Positions 49,627 through 61,373 of a DNA stretch of 64,000 bases are shown here, one piece after another. Below the pieces are notes generated by a model, which was not told where the DNA came from, made no database searches, and was given only the letters and a program-made list of their open reading frames with translations. A program made the translations under genes and the position numbers. This DNA comes from Peromyscus leucopus (lineage: Eukaryota > Chordata > Mammalia > Rodentia > Cricetidae): contig NC_051068.1 in NCBI RefSeq assembly GCF_004664715.2, positions 55,004,953 to 55,068,952 on the forward strand, written 5' to 3'. Numbering within the stretch: position 1 is the first letter of the stretch; each line of letters starts with the position of its first letter.

Positions 49627-51754
49627 TTCTATGAAACATTTGATTATTTTTAACACTTTGAGAAAAAAAAACTTGTTTTAGAGAATTAATAGTATTGCCC
49701 AGTTAGAGAAAGCATAGGTTCACTGCTGAGTGCTAGGAATACAGGATGAACACCAAAAGGTTTCCTGTAGCTGCACATTAGCAGGTCAGATTTGGCACCA
49801 ACATGATGTGACCTTTGAAGGGAGCCAGGAGCTCCAGAGGGAACATTTGGTGAGGATTCTGCCAACTGCCTTTATTACCTTGGAACACATCTCAGTCACA
49901 GGTATCTCCAGCTCTGTTCTGCAGACACTTTGAGCTCCATCTGTGGTTGATGAATATGTTTTAGTATGCTATTACAAATTATGGTTTTTATCACTATTTT
50001 ACCTGCTCCCTGAAAATTCAGTTATGTAAAATATATCGCATTTCTCGATTCTGTATGTTCCCACGGCAGAAAGTGTAGTGAGAGAAACGGGGGTGATAAT
50101 TTTTGTAGGAATTTGTTGTTGGTTTCTTTATTTCCAAAAGGAATATATTTCTAATTTTATATTGAAATAGGTAATTGCAAAGGCTGTGGTACAAATTCCC
50201 AGTAGATTCTCTGGTAAACATTTTCTAAAGAAGTGAGAAATACCTGTACATATACTCTAAATTAAATCAAAACTTGTGCAGTAACCAAATAATCACCAAT
50301 TTCATAGGAAATAAGGATTAAATAATGTTTTTATTATTCAAACTCATACATACTAAATTTCTAATTGGTTTTATTCTTCTTTGAACAAATTATTTCTATA
50401 ACTTAAACAACTTTTGAAGGTTTTTATTACTTTGATATTTTATTTTTTAGATTTATTTCTGAAGTATTTTTTAGAATGTGGACTATTATATACCAAATCT
50501 GCATGTTGACTTACAGAACAAGGAAAAAATTCCATCCTGCATGATGGCATTAAAAATGAAGACCATCCAGTGGGATAACAAGGCAATTTGTAAAGAGATC
50601 TTGATGACTGACATTAGTGAATTTTTTAAGATGCAAATCAATATACAACATTGTAAAACTGAAGAATTGCTTGTTTTTTCTCTTTTAATCTCAGGAAGTC
50701 TTGATCTAAAGTCTTGCACCATGGTTATTATGCTCCCCATGCCTGAAACCATAGGGAAATCCTATCATCCTTTGTGAAAATCCTGCTTGATTTCTTCCTT
50801 CAATGTGTTTTCCTTGTGAGTTTTATTATAACATGTCTTGACTAGACATTTGAAAATCTTTACTGAAACCTTAGTGGTGCTGGCTTATCTAGAATGAAGA
50901 TCTAGAATTCATTTGCTAATAATCAACCTCTTTTGACTTTAAATTAATAAAGTCAGATTAGTATATATAATTTTCTTTCTCTTCTAAAACACTTCTCTGA
51001 TTTTTTTGTAATGGACTTATAAATTAAATAAATATATCTGGCATCTATCTCCACTTTTGTTTACTACATAATTTTGTGTATGGTAACTATAAATTATATT
51101 TTGAAGTTTAGTAAGATTTGATTGTATATTTTTGAATGTTATTTGAAAATAAATTCTATAAATTAGTCTGTTTAAAAAAATTTAATATTTAATTAAATTG
51201 TAATTCTGATTCATAAACAAATGCATCCATTTTATTTACATTTCAAATTTATATTCTTAATTTTTTTCAAATGTTCTATGATTTTTATATCCTAGATATA
51301 TACATAGACTTAATTAGTGCTTTTATTTTACATTTAGTATTTATTCAAGATGGCTTCTGGATTTATTTTTTGCTTGTTATACTTGATATTTGCTTGAGTT
51401 GGCTTATTCAATAATTTTTTTGTATAAATTCTAATTTTCAAAGTCTATATTTTTGTTTCATTCTATATTTGAAGGTATGTGTATTTATTCCCTTCACTCA
51501 TTAAACACAAGTATGAATTTTTCTTTTCTCATTGATCTGAATGTTTACTTAACCTTTAAAATTTTTATTCTCATGTATGAAACTAAATCTAATTTATATG
51601 TATCAATTTAAATGTTATATATAAGTATTTATAAAATGGCTTCATTATGAAACAGTTATGAATATATTTTAATATCTGTTATAAATTCTGGATGATTAAA
51701 TAAAATTGTTTAAATTTTTAAACATACAATTGTAAATTAGACTGACTTTTTGTT
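49627..51754. other. Unrecognised AT-rich DNA
   Basis: About 2.1 kb, very AT-rich from 50900 to 51700. A 99-codon open frame (50478-50777) overlaps an open frame on the other strand; neither shows a domain. Confidence 0.5.
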
Positions 51755-51888
51755 GTATTATGTGTATGTATCTGTCTGCACATATGCTTGTGTATCACAT
51801 GGTCTACTGTGTGGATTCTGGAATCCAAACCTAGGTCATTTGCAAGAAATCCAAGTGCTCGTAATCATTGAGCCATTTCTCGAGTCCC
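51755..51888 (-). repeat. B2/B3-like SINE remnant
   Basis: The plus strand reads CCAAACCTAGGTCATTTGCA, CAAGTGCTCGTAATCATTGA and GCCATTTCTCGAGTCCC, the reverse complement of a B2/B3-type head with many substitutions. Confidence 0.6.
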
Positions 51889-52064
51889 TACAATTGTCTT
51901 TTGATAATAACTAATTCTTAAATCAAGGGCCAATCCATGTGAAACCTAATTTCTGGAAATTTTTAACTATTCTCTCTTGACTGGAAAGTATCAAGATTTA
52001 TGAATTATATACTCCTATTTTAAGTGAACTTGTATTAAGTATTGAGTAAGAATGCAGGGTGTAT

Positions 52065-52434
52065 AGTGCTGTGGATATCACTGTATAAATAAAATGCTGA
52101 TTGGCCAGTGGCCAGGCAGGAAGTATAGGAGGTACAAGCAGAGAAGAGAATTCTGGGAAGTAGAAGGCTGAGGCACAGAGACACTGCCAGCAACCACCAT
52201 GACAAGAAGCATGTGAAGATGCCAGTAAGCCACGAGCCATGTGGCAAGGTATAGATTTATGGAAATGAATTAATTTAAGCTATAAGAACAGTTAGCAAGA
52301 AGCCTGCCATGGCCATATAGTTTGTAAGCAATATAAGTCTCTGTGTTTACTTGGTTGGGTCTGAGCGGCTGTGGGACTGGTGGGTGAGAGAGATTTGTCC
52401 TGACTGTGGGCCAGACAGGAAAACTCTAGCAACA
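52065..52434 (-). mobile_element. Solo LTR, cricetid family A, copy 2 (370 bp)
   Basis: A perfect 6-bp duplication GTGTAT (52059-52064 and 52435-52440) flanks it. The plus strand runs AGTGCTGTGGATATCACTG ... CAGGAAAACTCTAGCAACA, the reverse complement of copies 1 and 3. Compared with those copies it has two extra bases (AG) before the TGCTGT terminus. It includes the shared CTGATTGGCCAGTGGCCAGG and AAGCCACGAGCCATGTGGC segments. No internal genes. Confidence 0.85.
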
Positions 52435-52440
52435 GTGTAT

Positions 52441-52850
52441 CGTGTTTTTGATTATATATATTTTCTTTCCTTCTTTTCCAGATTAAAAGTATCAATGCTA
52501 TTATTTCTTCACTTTCATGCCACATATTATTTCAAAGGTTCAGGCTGACCACATGTATTATAAGAAACTCCACCCACAGCAAAGCAGTTAAATTTCAAAA
52601 AGCCTTGGGAAGGTACATGAAATTTTTAAGTTTGATTTTTTTCATTGAAGTTATACAAGACTTTGCCTTCCTTCTATGCCAATTGGCATGTGTAGCTAAG
52701 TCATCACCAGAGCACAGCTCATACCACCACTGTCAAGACATACATATATGCCTGCTTCTCATTAAGTAGCAAAGACTCCATGTACAATTCAAAAGTCTGA
52801 ATATTAGACCACAAAACCATATATATAACTGTCCAACTTTTTCTCCTCTC
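52441..52850. other. Unrecognised DNA
   Basis: No gene or nameable repeat is visible. Confidence 0.5.
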
Positions 52851-52968
52851 TTTTAGACTTTGGGTTTTGCTATATAGCCCAGGTTTTTTCTCAAATTTGT
52901 GATCTGCCTGCCTCACACACCTGGGTACTGAGAGTATAGATATACAGCATCATGACTCACTTGCTAAT
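52851..52968 (-). repeat. B1 SINE fragment, minus
   Basis: The plus strand reads GGGTTTTGCTATATAGCCCAG, TGATCTGCCTGCCTCACACA and CTGGGTACTGAGAGTATAGA, a diverged reverse complement of the central and left B1. Confidence 0.6.
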
Positions 52969-53717
52969 GATTTCATATAAAGGTGTTTTTACACACCCAT
53001 TAGAGTTAACATCAACGTGTTCCAAACCAAGAATTTCAAGTTATCTCCACCAAAATCTTGGCTATTACATAGTATTTCTAAGTGTATAGCTTTAAGCATC
53101 CCAAGCTTTGAAGACATGATTCATAATTAGAAGAACTTTGGACTTAATCATTCATTTTCTGAGTACAAAACATGGTTCTGATTGCTTTAGGCAATGCCTG
53201 CATGGGTAATTGCTTGCTTGATAAAAACACACACAACTAACTTTAAATGGAATATCATATATAACAATCCCACCTAAGTTGTTCCTACCCATTTCCTAGC
53301 TTCAATCTATGTCACAGTTTTAAACTCCAAATTTAAATTTGAACTTACATTTGAATGTGACTTAGGGTTTCCAATACATAATAAGTGTGCCTTTCAAAAA
53401 TATTTTACATTATAGGATATGAATTAAAGACATTCTGTGGTAGATGTCAATGACAACCTATATTATACAGTATGGAAATAATTGTCTTCACAGTAAAGTA
53501 CGTATTCTAATGTGCAATTTCATGACAGCAACTAACACTAGCTTCTCATATTATTTCAACATCATATGCATGATTTATCTCTATTTTAGATGTAATTCCC
53601 TAGGTGCTTGTTTATATCGATAACACTACAGGAATGATATAATAGCATTGAAATATATATGAAAATAAGATTTACCAACCTATAAAAAGCAAAATTTCAG
53701 TTATCGAAGAATCAGTA
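52969..53717. other. Unrecognised AT-rich DNA
   Basis: No gene or nameable repeat is visible. Confidence 0.5.
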
Positions 53718-54080
53718 TGTTTTTTGCTAGGGTTTTATTGCTGTGAATATATGCCATGGCTATGGCAAATTTTACAAAGGAAAATATTTCATTGGGCCTG
53801 GCTTACATGTTCAGAGCTTTAGTGCATTATTGACATGTCAGGAAGTATGGTGACATGAAGGCAGACATGGTGCTTGAGAAGTAGACAAGATTCCTACATC
53901 CGGATTGGCGGCCAGCAGGAAGAGAGAGTGACACAGGGCCTGGGTTGAGCTTCTGAAACCTCTAAGCCCACTCCCTGTGACACACTTCCTCCAACAAGGC
54001 CACGCCTACTCCAACAAGGCCACATCACCAATAATGCCACTCTCTGTGAGTCCATGGAGGCCATTTCCATTCAAACCACA
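53718..54080 (-). mobile_element. MT-family MaLR LTR, minus
   Basis: The plus strand reads CTAGGGTTTTATTGCTGTGA, AGGAAGTATGGTGACATGAA, CTTCCTCCAACAAGGCCACG and CCATTCAAACCACA, the reverse complement of an MT LTR. It is complete in extent but diverged, and I did not find a 5-bp duplication. Confidence 0.85.
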
Positions 54081-56890
54081 ATTACCAGACATGTCAATAT
54101 ATGCTGAGGGTTACCCATTACATATTGCATAGAGTTGGGAAAACAGTATTATGGAGGCATGTAAGCAGCAGCATTTATCTCTAGTATGAATAGTAATAAT
54201 CTACATAATACTTTTGGGGGTTATTGAATTTTTGGTATTGAGTATTGAAAAAAATGAAGGGCCTCACACTTTCTGGGTAAGCCCTCTTCTGTATCCTTAG
54301 CCCAGTAAAGTTTCAACAACTCTTCTCACCAAAGATCCTATATTATTTCACAATGACAAGAAGTCTCTCAAATAATATCCATAAATACCAGTGATCCTGG
54401 CACACAGTGCAAAGCACATGTTATTTTCCAGGGAAGAGGATCATGTGTACAGAATCCCCAGAGAGGAGGTTTTCAGAGTGACACACAAGTGTCTGTGCTA
54501 ACACCTTGCCCACATTCCATTACAAAGTAACACATTTCATCAGCCCTCCTGGTGAACATTTGAAAACCAATACTCTTGGCATCTATAAAAGGAAAGCAAG
54601 TAATTTCCCATTAAGAAAAAAACAGAAATGATAATATCTGGCATTCAGCATGTGTTAGATTGCTGTGAAACCCAGAATGCTGCAAATCACAAAACTTTTC
54701 AGCAGCTTACAGGGAGGGGAAGCTCTTACTGTAGGTTTTTCCTATCAGTTTCTGTACAAAAGGAAATTTACTGGGTTTTGTCCACTTGGCCTATGTGGCT
54801 TGTTCATGGAGCTGTTTGAAAATTTGCTTTGCAGATGAACTAAGAATATGCCAGGAAGTCAGTAATAAAATGAAATACAGGAGATAAATTAATTGGGATT
54901 TACCAAATCTTGGAATAGTGAAAGTTGCCATGAGTTAGCAAACTCATGTTAGGTTTTACAATTGAAGGCTCCCATGACCAGGGAGTGGTTGAGATTTTAT
55001 CCACATCTAGAGCCACTCATACAAAAGCTGGGCAAAATGTAACTGAACAGAATGAGCGAAGCATCCTGTAGATACAGCATGCTGTGTATATATTCTAGGC
55101 AATGATATTTGTTCACAAACCTGCCAGAAGCAGTGTGGGACTTGACTGAATGATTCCCTTGGAATCCTCATTCTGTAAGCACTGTAGGGTTACCACAAGC
55201 TTTGAAGCTGAACACAGACCACTGGGGAGTGGGTTAGCAGTGCTGCCAGAGAAGTGATATAGCTTCTGTGCTTTCTCAATGACTGGTAACTCCACGTGGA
55301 TCATCAGATGGGTTCTGGCAACATTCACATTTATGATATTGCAGAGTTTGACCTCAGGGATTTGAGGGAGATACTGAATATGGATGAAACAGGCAGAAAA
55401 TTATCAGGCTGTCCACATCTTCATGGATTCTCTCACAACCCCTGTGGCATCCACCAGTGATTTAGGTTTCAGCTTCCCCTTTCTGAATGCCAGTTATCTC
55501 CTAGCAAATAATCTCATGATACTATATACTGCATAGAACAGAGAACCTTGGGGCGCTGGGCCTTTCAGTCAGGTGCGCCCTGTCCTCAGGTGAGAGGTGA
55601 AGCGCAGCAGGACTGGACTGCAGAGTATCAGAGAATGGGGGCCCAGAGCTGAACACAAGATTCTCACCCAAATCAGAGCTTCCCGACAACCATTATGAGA
55701 CTTGAGTATTTCCCCGTCTGTACAAGAGGTACAGATGTCCACCTGCTCTTGGCTCTTTGCCTGAAGCTATCTGCATCTTTGGCATCCCACCCACACAGCC
55801 GGCTATGTTGTTCTGCAGGGCCTGCGTGTGGCCATCTCTACAGCCAAAGCTGCTTAGAGAAACCATTTTATTTGAAAATTTTGTTAAGATCACATTTACT
55901 ACGTTGTTTTATTTTCAGTTCCCCTTCTGTTATTTATCTCTTCATAAAACTTGAGTCTATGTTATTAGGTACAGAAATGTTCACTAGCTTTACATCATTT
56001 GAGGATTTTTTATTGTAACGTCTATCTTAAGTATTTTTAATGCCATTATGTGGATGGCAGTTGCCTTTGGTTCCCATTTGGCTGCTATACAGTTTTTCTT
56101 TTGTGTTGCTTTTCAGTCTTTTTTTTTTTAAATTCTGGTTTAGAAAATGATGTAATATGTTACATGTAAGAGGTATTTTATGATCAATATGAAAATCTTA
56201 GTAATTTAATTTAGATGATATTAATTCATTTAAAGTTATATAAGTATTTTTTCTATCTTTTTTACATTCTATTTTTCTCCACTACCTCTCCCATTTTCTT
56301 GGGATTAATAAAATTTTATTTATCCCTCCATCTTCTATGTTAGTGTTTCTCTCAGTTTTAGTTAATTTTGTTTTACTATAATAAAACATCTGACACTGGA
56401 TTATGTTTAAAAAAAAGTAAGTTCATCTCATAATTACGGTTTCCAGATAGTTTAAAAAGCAAGGTGTCAGATCACGGTGAGGAGGACAGTATGAGAGCCC
56501 TGCAGAGAAGGAGCCATGGGGACACAAAGTAACCTGGCTTTACAATAACCCACTCTTCTGAAGCTAGTTTGGTCTTATAGGAACTGTGTCTTACCTGTGT
56601 GAAATTGGTGCCCCATGGTATAACCACCCTCCTCAGAAGCCAGATCTTAAAGACTTCTCCACATTGTGGACTAAATGTATAACTTAGCAAGTTTTGCAAA
56701 AAAAGTGTACAAATCCTGTACAAACCAAACATGTTCCACCTGAAACTAAGCCCCAGTTATAGTCTCCAGTACTAAGGCATCTATACATTGATTCCAATTT
56801 TGCAAATGTGTAAAGTTAACATTTCTGTTATCATATATCAGATAAGAATTTTCAAGATTTTCCTTTCCTTTGTTGTCCAATATAGCCAGG
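54081..56890. other. Unrecognised intergenic DNA
   Basis: About 2.8 kb. Several overlapping open frames occur near 55113-55328 and 55693-56018, on both strands. None resembles a known protein. Confidence 0.5.
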
Positions 56891-57265
56891 TTTTCTTTGG
56901 ACTACCAGCTCCTGAATAATGGCATGGAGACATTTTATTAATTATGAAAGCTTTTCCTTAGCTTAGGCTTCTTCCCAACAAGCTCTTAAAACTTAAATTA
57001 GATCATTTGTATTAATCTACATTCTACCACATGACTCTTTACCTCTCCTCAGTACTGTAAGTATGACTTATTTCACATCTGGTTGGTGAATCTCCCTGGC
57101 CTCAAATTTTTTCCCAGAGTTCCTATCTTTCTCCAGACGTCTTGCCTATCATCTCCTGCCTAGCTATTGGCCATTCCAGCTATTTATTAAACCAGTCAGA
57201 AGGTGTCTTAGGCAGGTGAGGAAGGATAGGGACATATCTTCAGTGTACAAAACATTTATCCCAAT
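56891..57265 (+). repeat. LTR-like repeat, family C, copy 2
   Basis: It runs from TTTTCTTTGGACTACCAGCTC to CAAAACATTTATCCCAA and parallels the copy at 31317-31690 throughout (GAATAATGGCATGGAGACAT; TTAATTATGAAAGCTTTTCC; CACATCTGGTTGGTGAATCT; CTAGCTATTGGCCATTCCAG). The CTATTGGCCATTCCAG element near its right side is shared in style with family A. No clear target duplication. Confidence 0.65.
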
Positions 57266-58541
57266 AGTCCAGCTACTCTTATATTACACTTTCTAGGACT
57301 TTTTATTCCAATAAAGGCTAATGAATGGAAACAGGCTTGAATGAGGTCTAACTGGTTCATCCTTCTAAGGGAATTTATTTAGGTGGGGCTGTGGTAGCTA
57401 GTTGGAATCTTGAGAAATGTATCTATGGGAAGTTATAATTTTATTTTAGGTCACAGTGTTAAAAGACATAACTTCTTCTAAATCATATTTCCCTTTTGTT
57501 TTTACATTCAGCATGTAATGTCATGTCCTAAGTAGAGTGTTCTCAAGGTGGTCAACATACTCAGTAACTAATTTTATTCTTCAAATGTAACTCCTTTGAT
57601 CTCTCTTAGAAATTTTCTTTTATAATAATAAAATCAAAACTATAAACCTCTAATTTATGGTGGAAATTGTTTGGAATATAGTGTTTATGAAGCTTTTTAT
57701 AGTAGAATGGTTTGGGTATAGCTTACGATCTTGGATAAATTTCTTCACTTTGCTTCCACAGCACTGATAATCCTATGTAAAAGAGCTGTTACAGAGAGCT
57801 GAATCTTCTCTTGTACAAAATAAGTGATAAACTTGGTTTTCTTTTGAGCTGGCTTAAGGAAATAAATGTCACTCCTATTTCTGTTGTAACACACTGTGGG
57901 CAGAATGAATAAACTATATGCATTACTTTAAGCGTAAAGGACCCTACTCAAGGTAGGTACCATCATTACTTAGGTTTTGCAAGTGAAAAGTTAGGCAACA
58001 TGTACATAGGTAGAAAGCAACCTTTTAAGGATTAGAATCTAGTTAGCTGTACATTGTATAGAGCGGCACTTGAAAAGCAGGCTTTTCAACATTATACTAT
58101 CCAGTTACTTTTCCTTATTCATACCCATCTCTTATGTAATGAGGAAATATTCCACCAGTGGCCCTTCATTCACATTAGATGGCAGAAGTGAGATGATAAG
58201 GAAATAATTGAAGTGAAATTTGTTATCATATGTGTCACAGCCTGCAAGGCACAGACACTACTGTTTGGTCCTTTCCAAACTGCACTCACCTGAATTATGA
58301 GCTGCTACTATGTAGTGAAGGCAAGTTAATATTCACCTGAGCTTTTCATGGCTATTTCCAAAGTAGAAAACGAGTGACCCAGGCCTATGTCTCCAAGCTC
58401 TGTTGTGCTTCAAGATCTACTATTCTTTCAAATTGGGTATGACAATGTTCAATTTCTCAATATATATGTATTCAGTTTTCTATAGTTTCTGAGATCACCT
58501 GATACAAAACCAAAGACAGCTCACAACTTATTGATTTAATT

Positions 58542-58542
<1 letters not shown>
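57266..58542. other. Unrecognised AT-rich DNA
   Basis: No gene or nameable repeat. A 25-base string at 58099-58123 also occurs at 38469-38493. Confidence 0.5.
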
Positions 58543-58583
<41 letters not shown>

Positions 58584-58606
58584 GCAACAGCAGCAGTAGC
58601 AGCAGT
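58543..58606. repeat. (ATT)n followed by a (CAG)n-like microsatellite
   Basis: A perfect ATT run of about 40 bp (58543-58582) is followed at once by an imperfect CAG/TAG run (58584-58606). Confidence 0.95.
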
Positions 58607-59347
58607 AAAAGAGCATGGTATTTGCAAAAACACTCTATGTTCAGTGGCTGTAGCTTGCCACTGTTAACACCACATGTGGCCATTCAGGCTCCTACACTGT
58701 GCTATAAGTTGTCTCCTCAAACCTGGCATGAATGCATGCATGGAATTTTTTGTAGCTGGTTGGGAAGGAGGATGTACTTGCTTTCCATATGAAGTACCAT
58801 AAAACAAGAGACAGTACAAGTCTGCACAGCAAAAGTAACAAAACTTCCAATAGTATTGCTGAAAAGTGCACACAATTTACACTCTCAGAGTTAGATTTAC
58901 TCATGATTTCTATTTTCATCTTCAACAGCTGAGCCTGTGTATTTTACTTGCTTGCACATTTAATCAGTTAATAAAGGATTGATAGTGTAGTACTAGTATA
59001 ACATCATTTCAGACATTATGTGTCAGTTGAAGTCTTTCAAGGAACAAATGGCAAGAAATCCAAGAGATAAATTGAAGAAATATCTGTAAAAGATGAAAGG
59101 ATATGCAAACAGAGGAGCTTGGGAAGCCTGGATGCAAGATTGACACCAATAAAGGAGGACAGAAGACAAGAAGGAAGCTAATAAGAGTGTAATAGAGATG
59201 AGAACATCTTGTCCTGGAAGATCATTAGACTGTATTTTCATTTGTCTATGTTTGAGTCAAATTTCAGTTGCATTTTAGGAAAATTTCAGGTCAAATTTAG
59301 CTCATTTTGCTTTGATCTTTAGCATTACTGTGGTGATTCTGGTTCTT
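58607..59347. other. Unrecognised DNA
   Basis: No gene or nameable repeat is visible. Confidence 0.5.
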
Positions 59348-59363
59348 AAGAATGTCCATATAA

Positions 59364-59527
59364 GCTGAGCGGTGGTGGTACACACCTTTAATCCAAGCAC
59401 TTGGGAGGCAGAGCCAGGCAGATCTCTGTGAGTTCAAGGCCAGCCTGGTCTACAGAGCGAGATGCCAGACAGGCACCAAAACTACACAGAGAAACCCTCT
59501 CTCAAAAAACAAACAAACAAACAAACA
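59364..59527 (+). repeat. Full-length B1 SINE with target duplication
   Basis: The element starts GCTGAGCGGTGGTGGTACAC, has CTTTAATCCAAGCACTTGGG, GTTCAAGGCCAGCCTGGTCT and CACAGAGAAACCCTCTCTC, and ends in an A-rich (CAAA)n tail. A perfect 16-bp duplication AAGAATGTCCATATAA (59348-59363 and 59528-59543) flanks it. It is close to the B1 consensus, so it is the youngest-looking SINE here. Its internal promoter boxes would be transcribed by RNA polymerase III if active. Confidence 0.95.
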
Positions 59528-59543
59528 AAGAATGTCCATATAA

Positions 59544-60884
59544 ACCTTAGAATGAGATAACTTGCTGGGATTTCAGTTATGTTGCATCAACTATAGAGAC
59601 CATGTTGGAAAAAAAGTGATGTGCTACTGACATTGAGTCTTTCAACTCTTGACACTACACATGCCTTGCTTCAAAGGGAATAAGAGAACGTTTATTATGG
59701 CCAAATATAAGCAACCACCACTGAAAAGCATGGATTCAGATTTTCATGAATCTGTCTGTCCTCTGATATGGTAATAGTTACGCGAACATTTATATTCACA
59801 TCTGGGGTGTACAGGAAGTCCTGAAGTGGAAGTATGTGAAGATTAGGGTGGGTATGTGTTGTTGAAATTAGGTGACCATGTCAAGGACCATAGCCTCAGA
59901 CCCATGGGAAAATATCAAAGCCTTTCCCCTGCACTGTGGCTCAGAGGGGTGGCAAAGCCTTCCTCTGGTCCATGTGCAAATAAATGTTGATAGTGTTTGC
60001 AGAAAGTGTTCACCATAGCTTTCTGCCCCTGGATTTTACCACCTGAAAAGTGCTCCCCCACAGAGGTGAGATCTACTGAAATTAGCCAAACCTACCTCCT
60101 TGTTGATATCCAGTATTTGCCTGTGATAATCTGAGGTTGATGTCAGAAATAATCCTTCATTATTCCTCCACATTGTTCAATGAGACAGGTTCTGTTAATC
60201 AGAATAGCTCTCAGATATGCCTAGTCTCCCCATCTAGAGAGCTCTGGGAATCACGTCTCTGACTTTGAAACAAATTCACAGCAGTCCACCATACCCACCC
60301 TGCATTTACTTGGAATCTGGTGACCCAAGAATCTTGGTCCTAGTGCTTATATCGAAAGTACTTTAAAAACTGAACCAGCTTCAAGTTTCATATTCCTCAA
60401 AATTTATCACCTATTTTCCCTCTTCAGTTGAATATTTCTTAATTACTTGATTGTTTTCAATGAGATGCTGGAATAAATCATACTCTAAATACTTAACAAA
60501 AATGTTCAATATAACATATCAAGAATTTAGAATTTAGAGCAATTCATTACATAAATATGAACAAAGTATAACTATTTTTTATCCTGACAAAATATATGTA
60601 AGTATTCTTCCACATCAGGAATTATTTTTAATAGTGTTAGTTAATTGATCTATAGAAAATGTATTTCATCTAGATAATGTCATTTTAAAATTTTGTGATA
60701 TGTAAACTTTATATAAATAATTGTAATAAATATGTTATTTTCCATAACCTAAATTTGATATTCAGTCTCAACCTCTCTCACTACCCAACCTCACCCTCTC
60801 TCTGTCTCTTTCCCATTGCTCTTTCAAGGATTTTTTTCTTTCTCTTTTCCCTCCTTCTTTGTCTCTATATTTTTAAAGAGGGGG
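59544..60884. other. Unrecognised DNA
   Basis: No gene or nameable repeat. A pyrimidine-rich segment lies at about 60770-60870. Confidence 0.5.
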
Positions 60885-60965
60885 AGATAAGGTCTTGGTA
60901 TATTCCCTAGTCTAGCCAGTACTTTTGATTCTCTGTCTCCACCTGCCAGGCCTTGAGATTCTATA
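60885..60965 (-). repeat. B1 fragment, minus (tentative)
   Basis: The plus strand reads GATAAGGTCTTGGTATATTC, TGATTCTCTGTCTCCACCTG and CAGGCCTTGAGATTCTATAG, which fits a degraded B1 reverse complement just before the LTR at 60979. Confidence 0.45.
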
Positions 60966-60978
60966 GGACAGTACTAAT

Positions 60979-61367
60979 TGTAGCTAGAGTTTTCCTACCT
61001 TGCCCACAGTCAGGACAAATCTTTGTCACCCTCCAGTCCCACAGCCGCTCAGACCCAACCAAGTAAACACAGAGACTTATATTGCTTACAAACTGTATGG
61101 CTGTGGCAGGCTTCTTGCTAACTGTTCTTATAGCTTAAATTAATCCATTTCCATAAATCTATACCTTGCCACGTGGCTGGTGGCTTACCGGTGTCTTCAC
61201 ATGCTGCTGGTCATGGCGGCGGCTGCAGTGTCTCTCCGCGTCAGCCTTCCACTTCCCAGAATTCTCCTCTCTCCTTGTCCCACCTACTTCCTGCCTGGCC
61301 ACTGGCCAACCAGTGTTTTATTTATTGACCAATCAGAGTAATTTGACTTACAGACCGTCCCACAGCA
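60979..61367 (+). mobile_element. Solo LTR, cricetid family A, copy 3 (389 bp)
   Basis: A perfect 6-bp duplication ACTAAT (60973-60978 and 61368-61373) flanks it. It begins TGTAGCTAGAGTTTTCCTAC and ends CCGTCCCACAGCA. It looks the least diverged of the four family A copies, retaining CAGCCGCTCAGACCCAACCA, CTTGCCACGTGGCTGGTGGC, CATGGCGGCGGCTGCAGTG and CTGGCCACTGGCCAACCAG. It contains no coding sequence of its own. Confidence 0.92.
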
Positions 61368-61373
61368 ACTAAT

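Noticed and set aside
50478..50777. 99-codon plus-strand open frame with an 88-codon frame opposite
   Set aside because: Mirror-image open frames on both strands of AT-rich DNA, without domains or splice context, are most simply chance.
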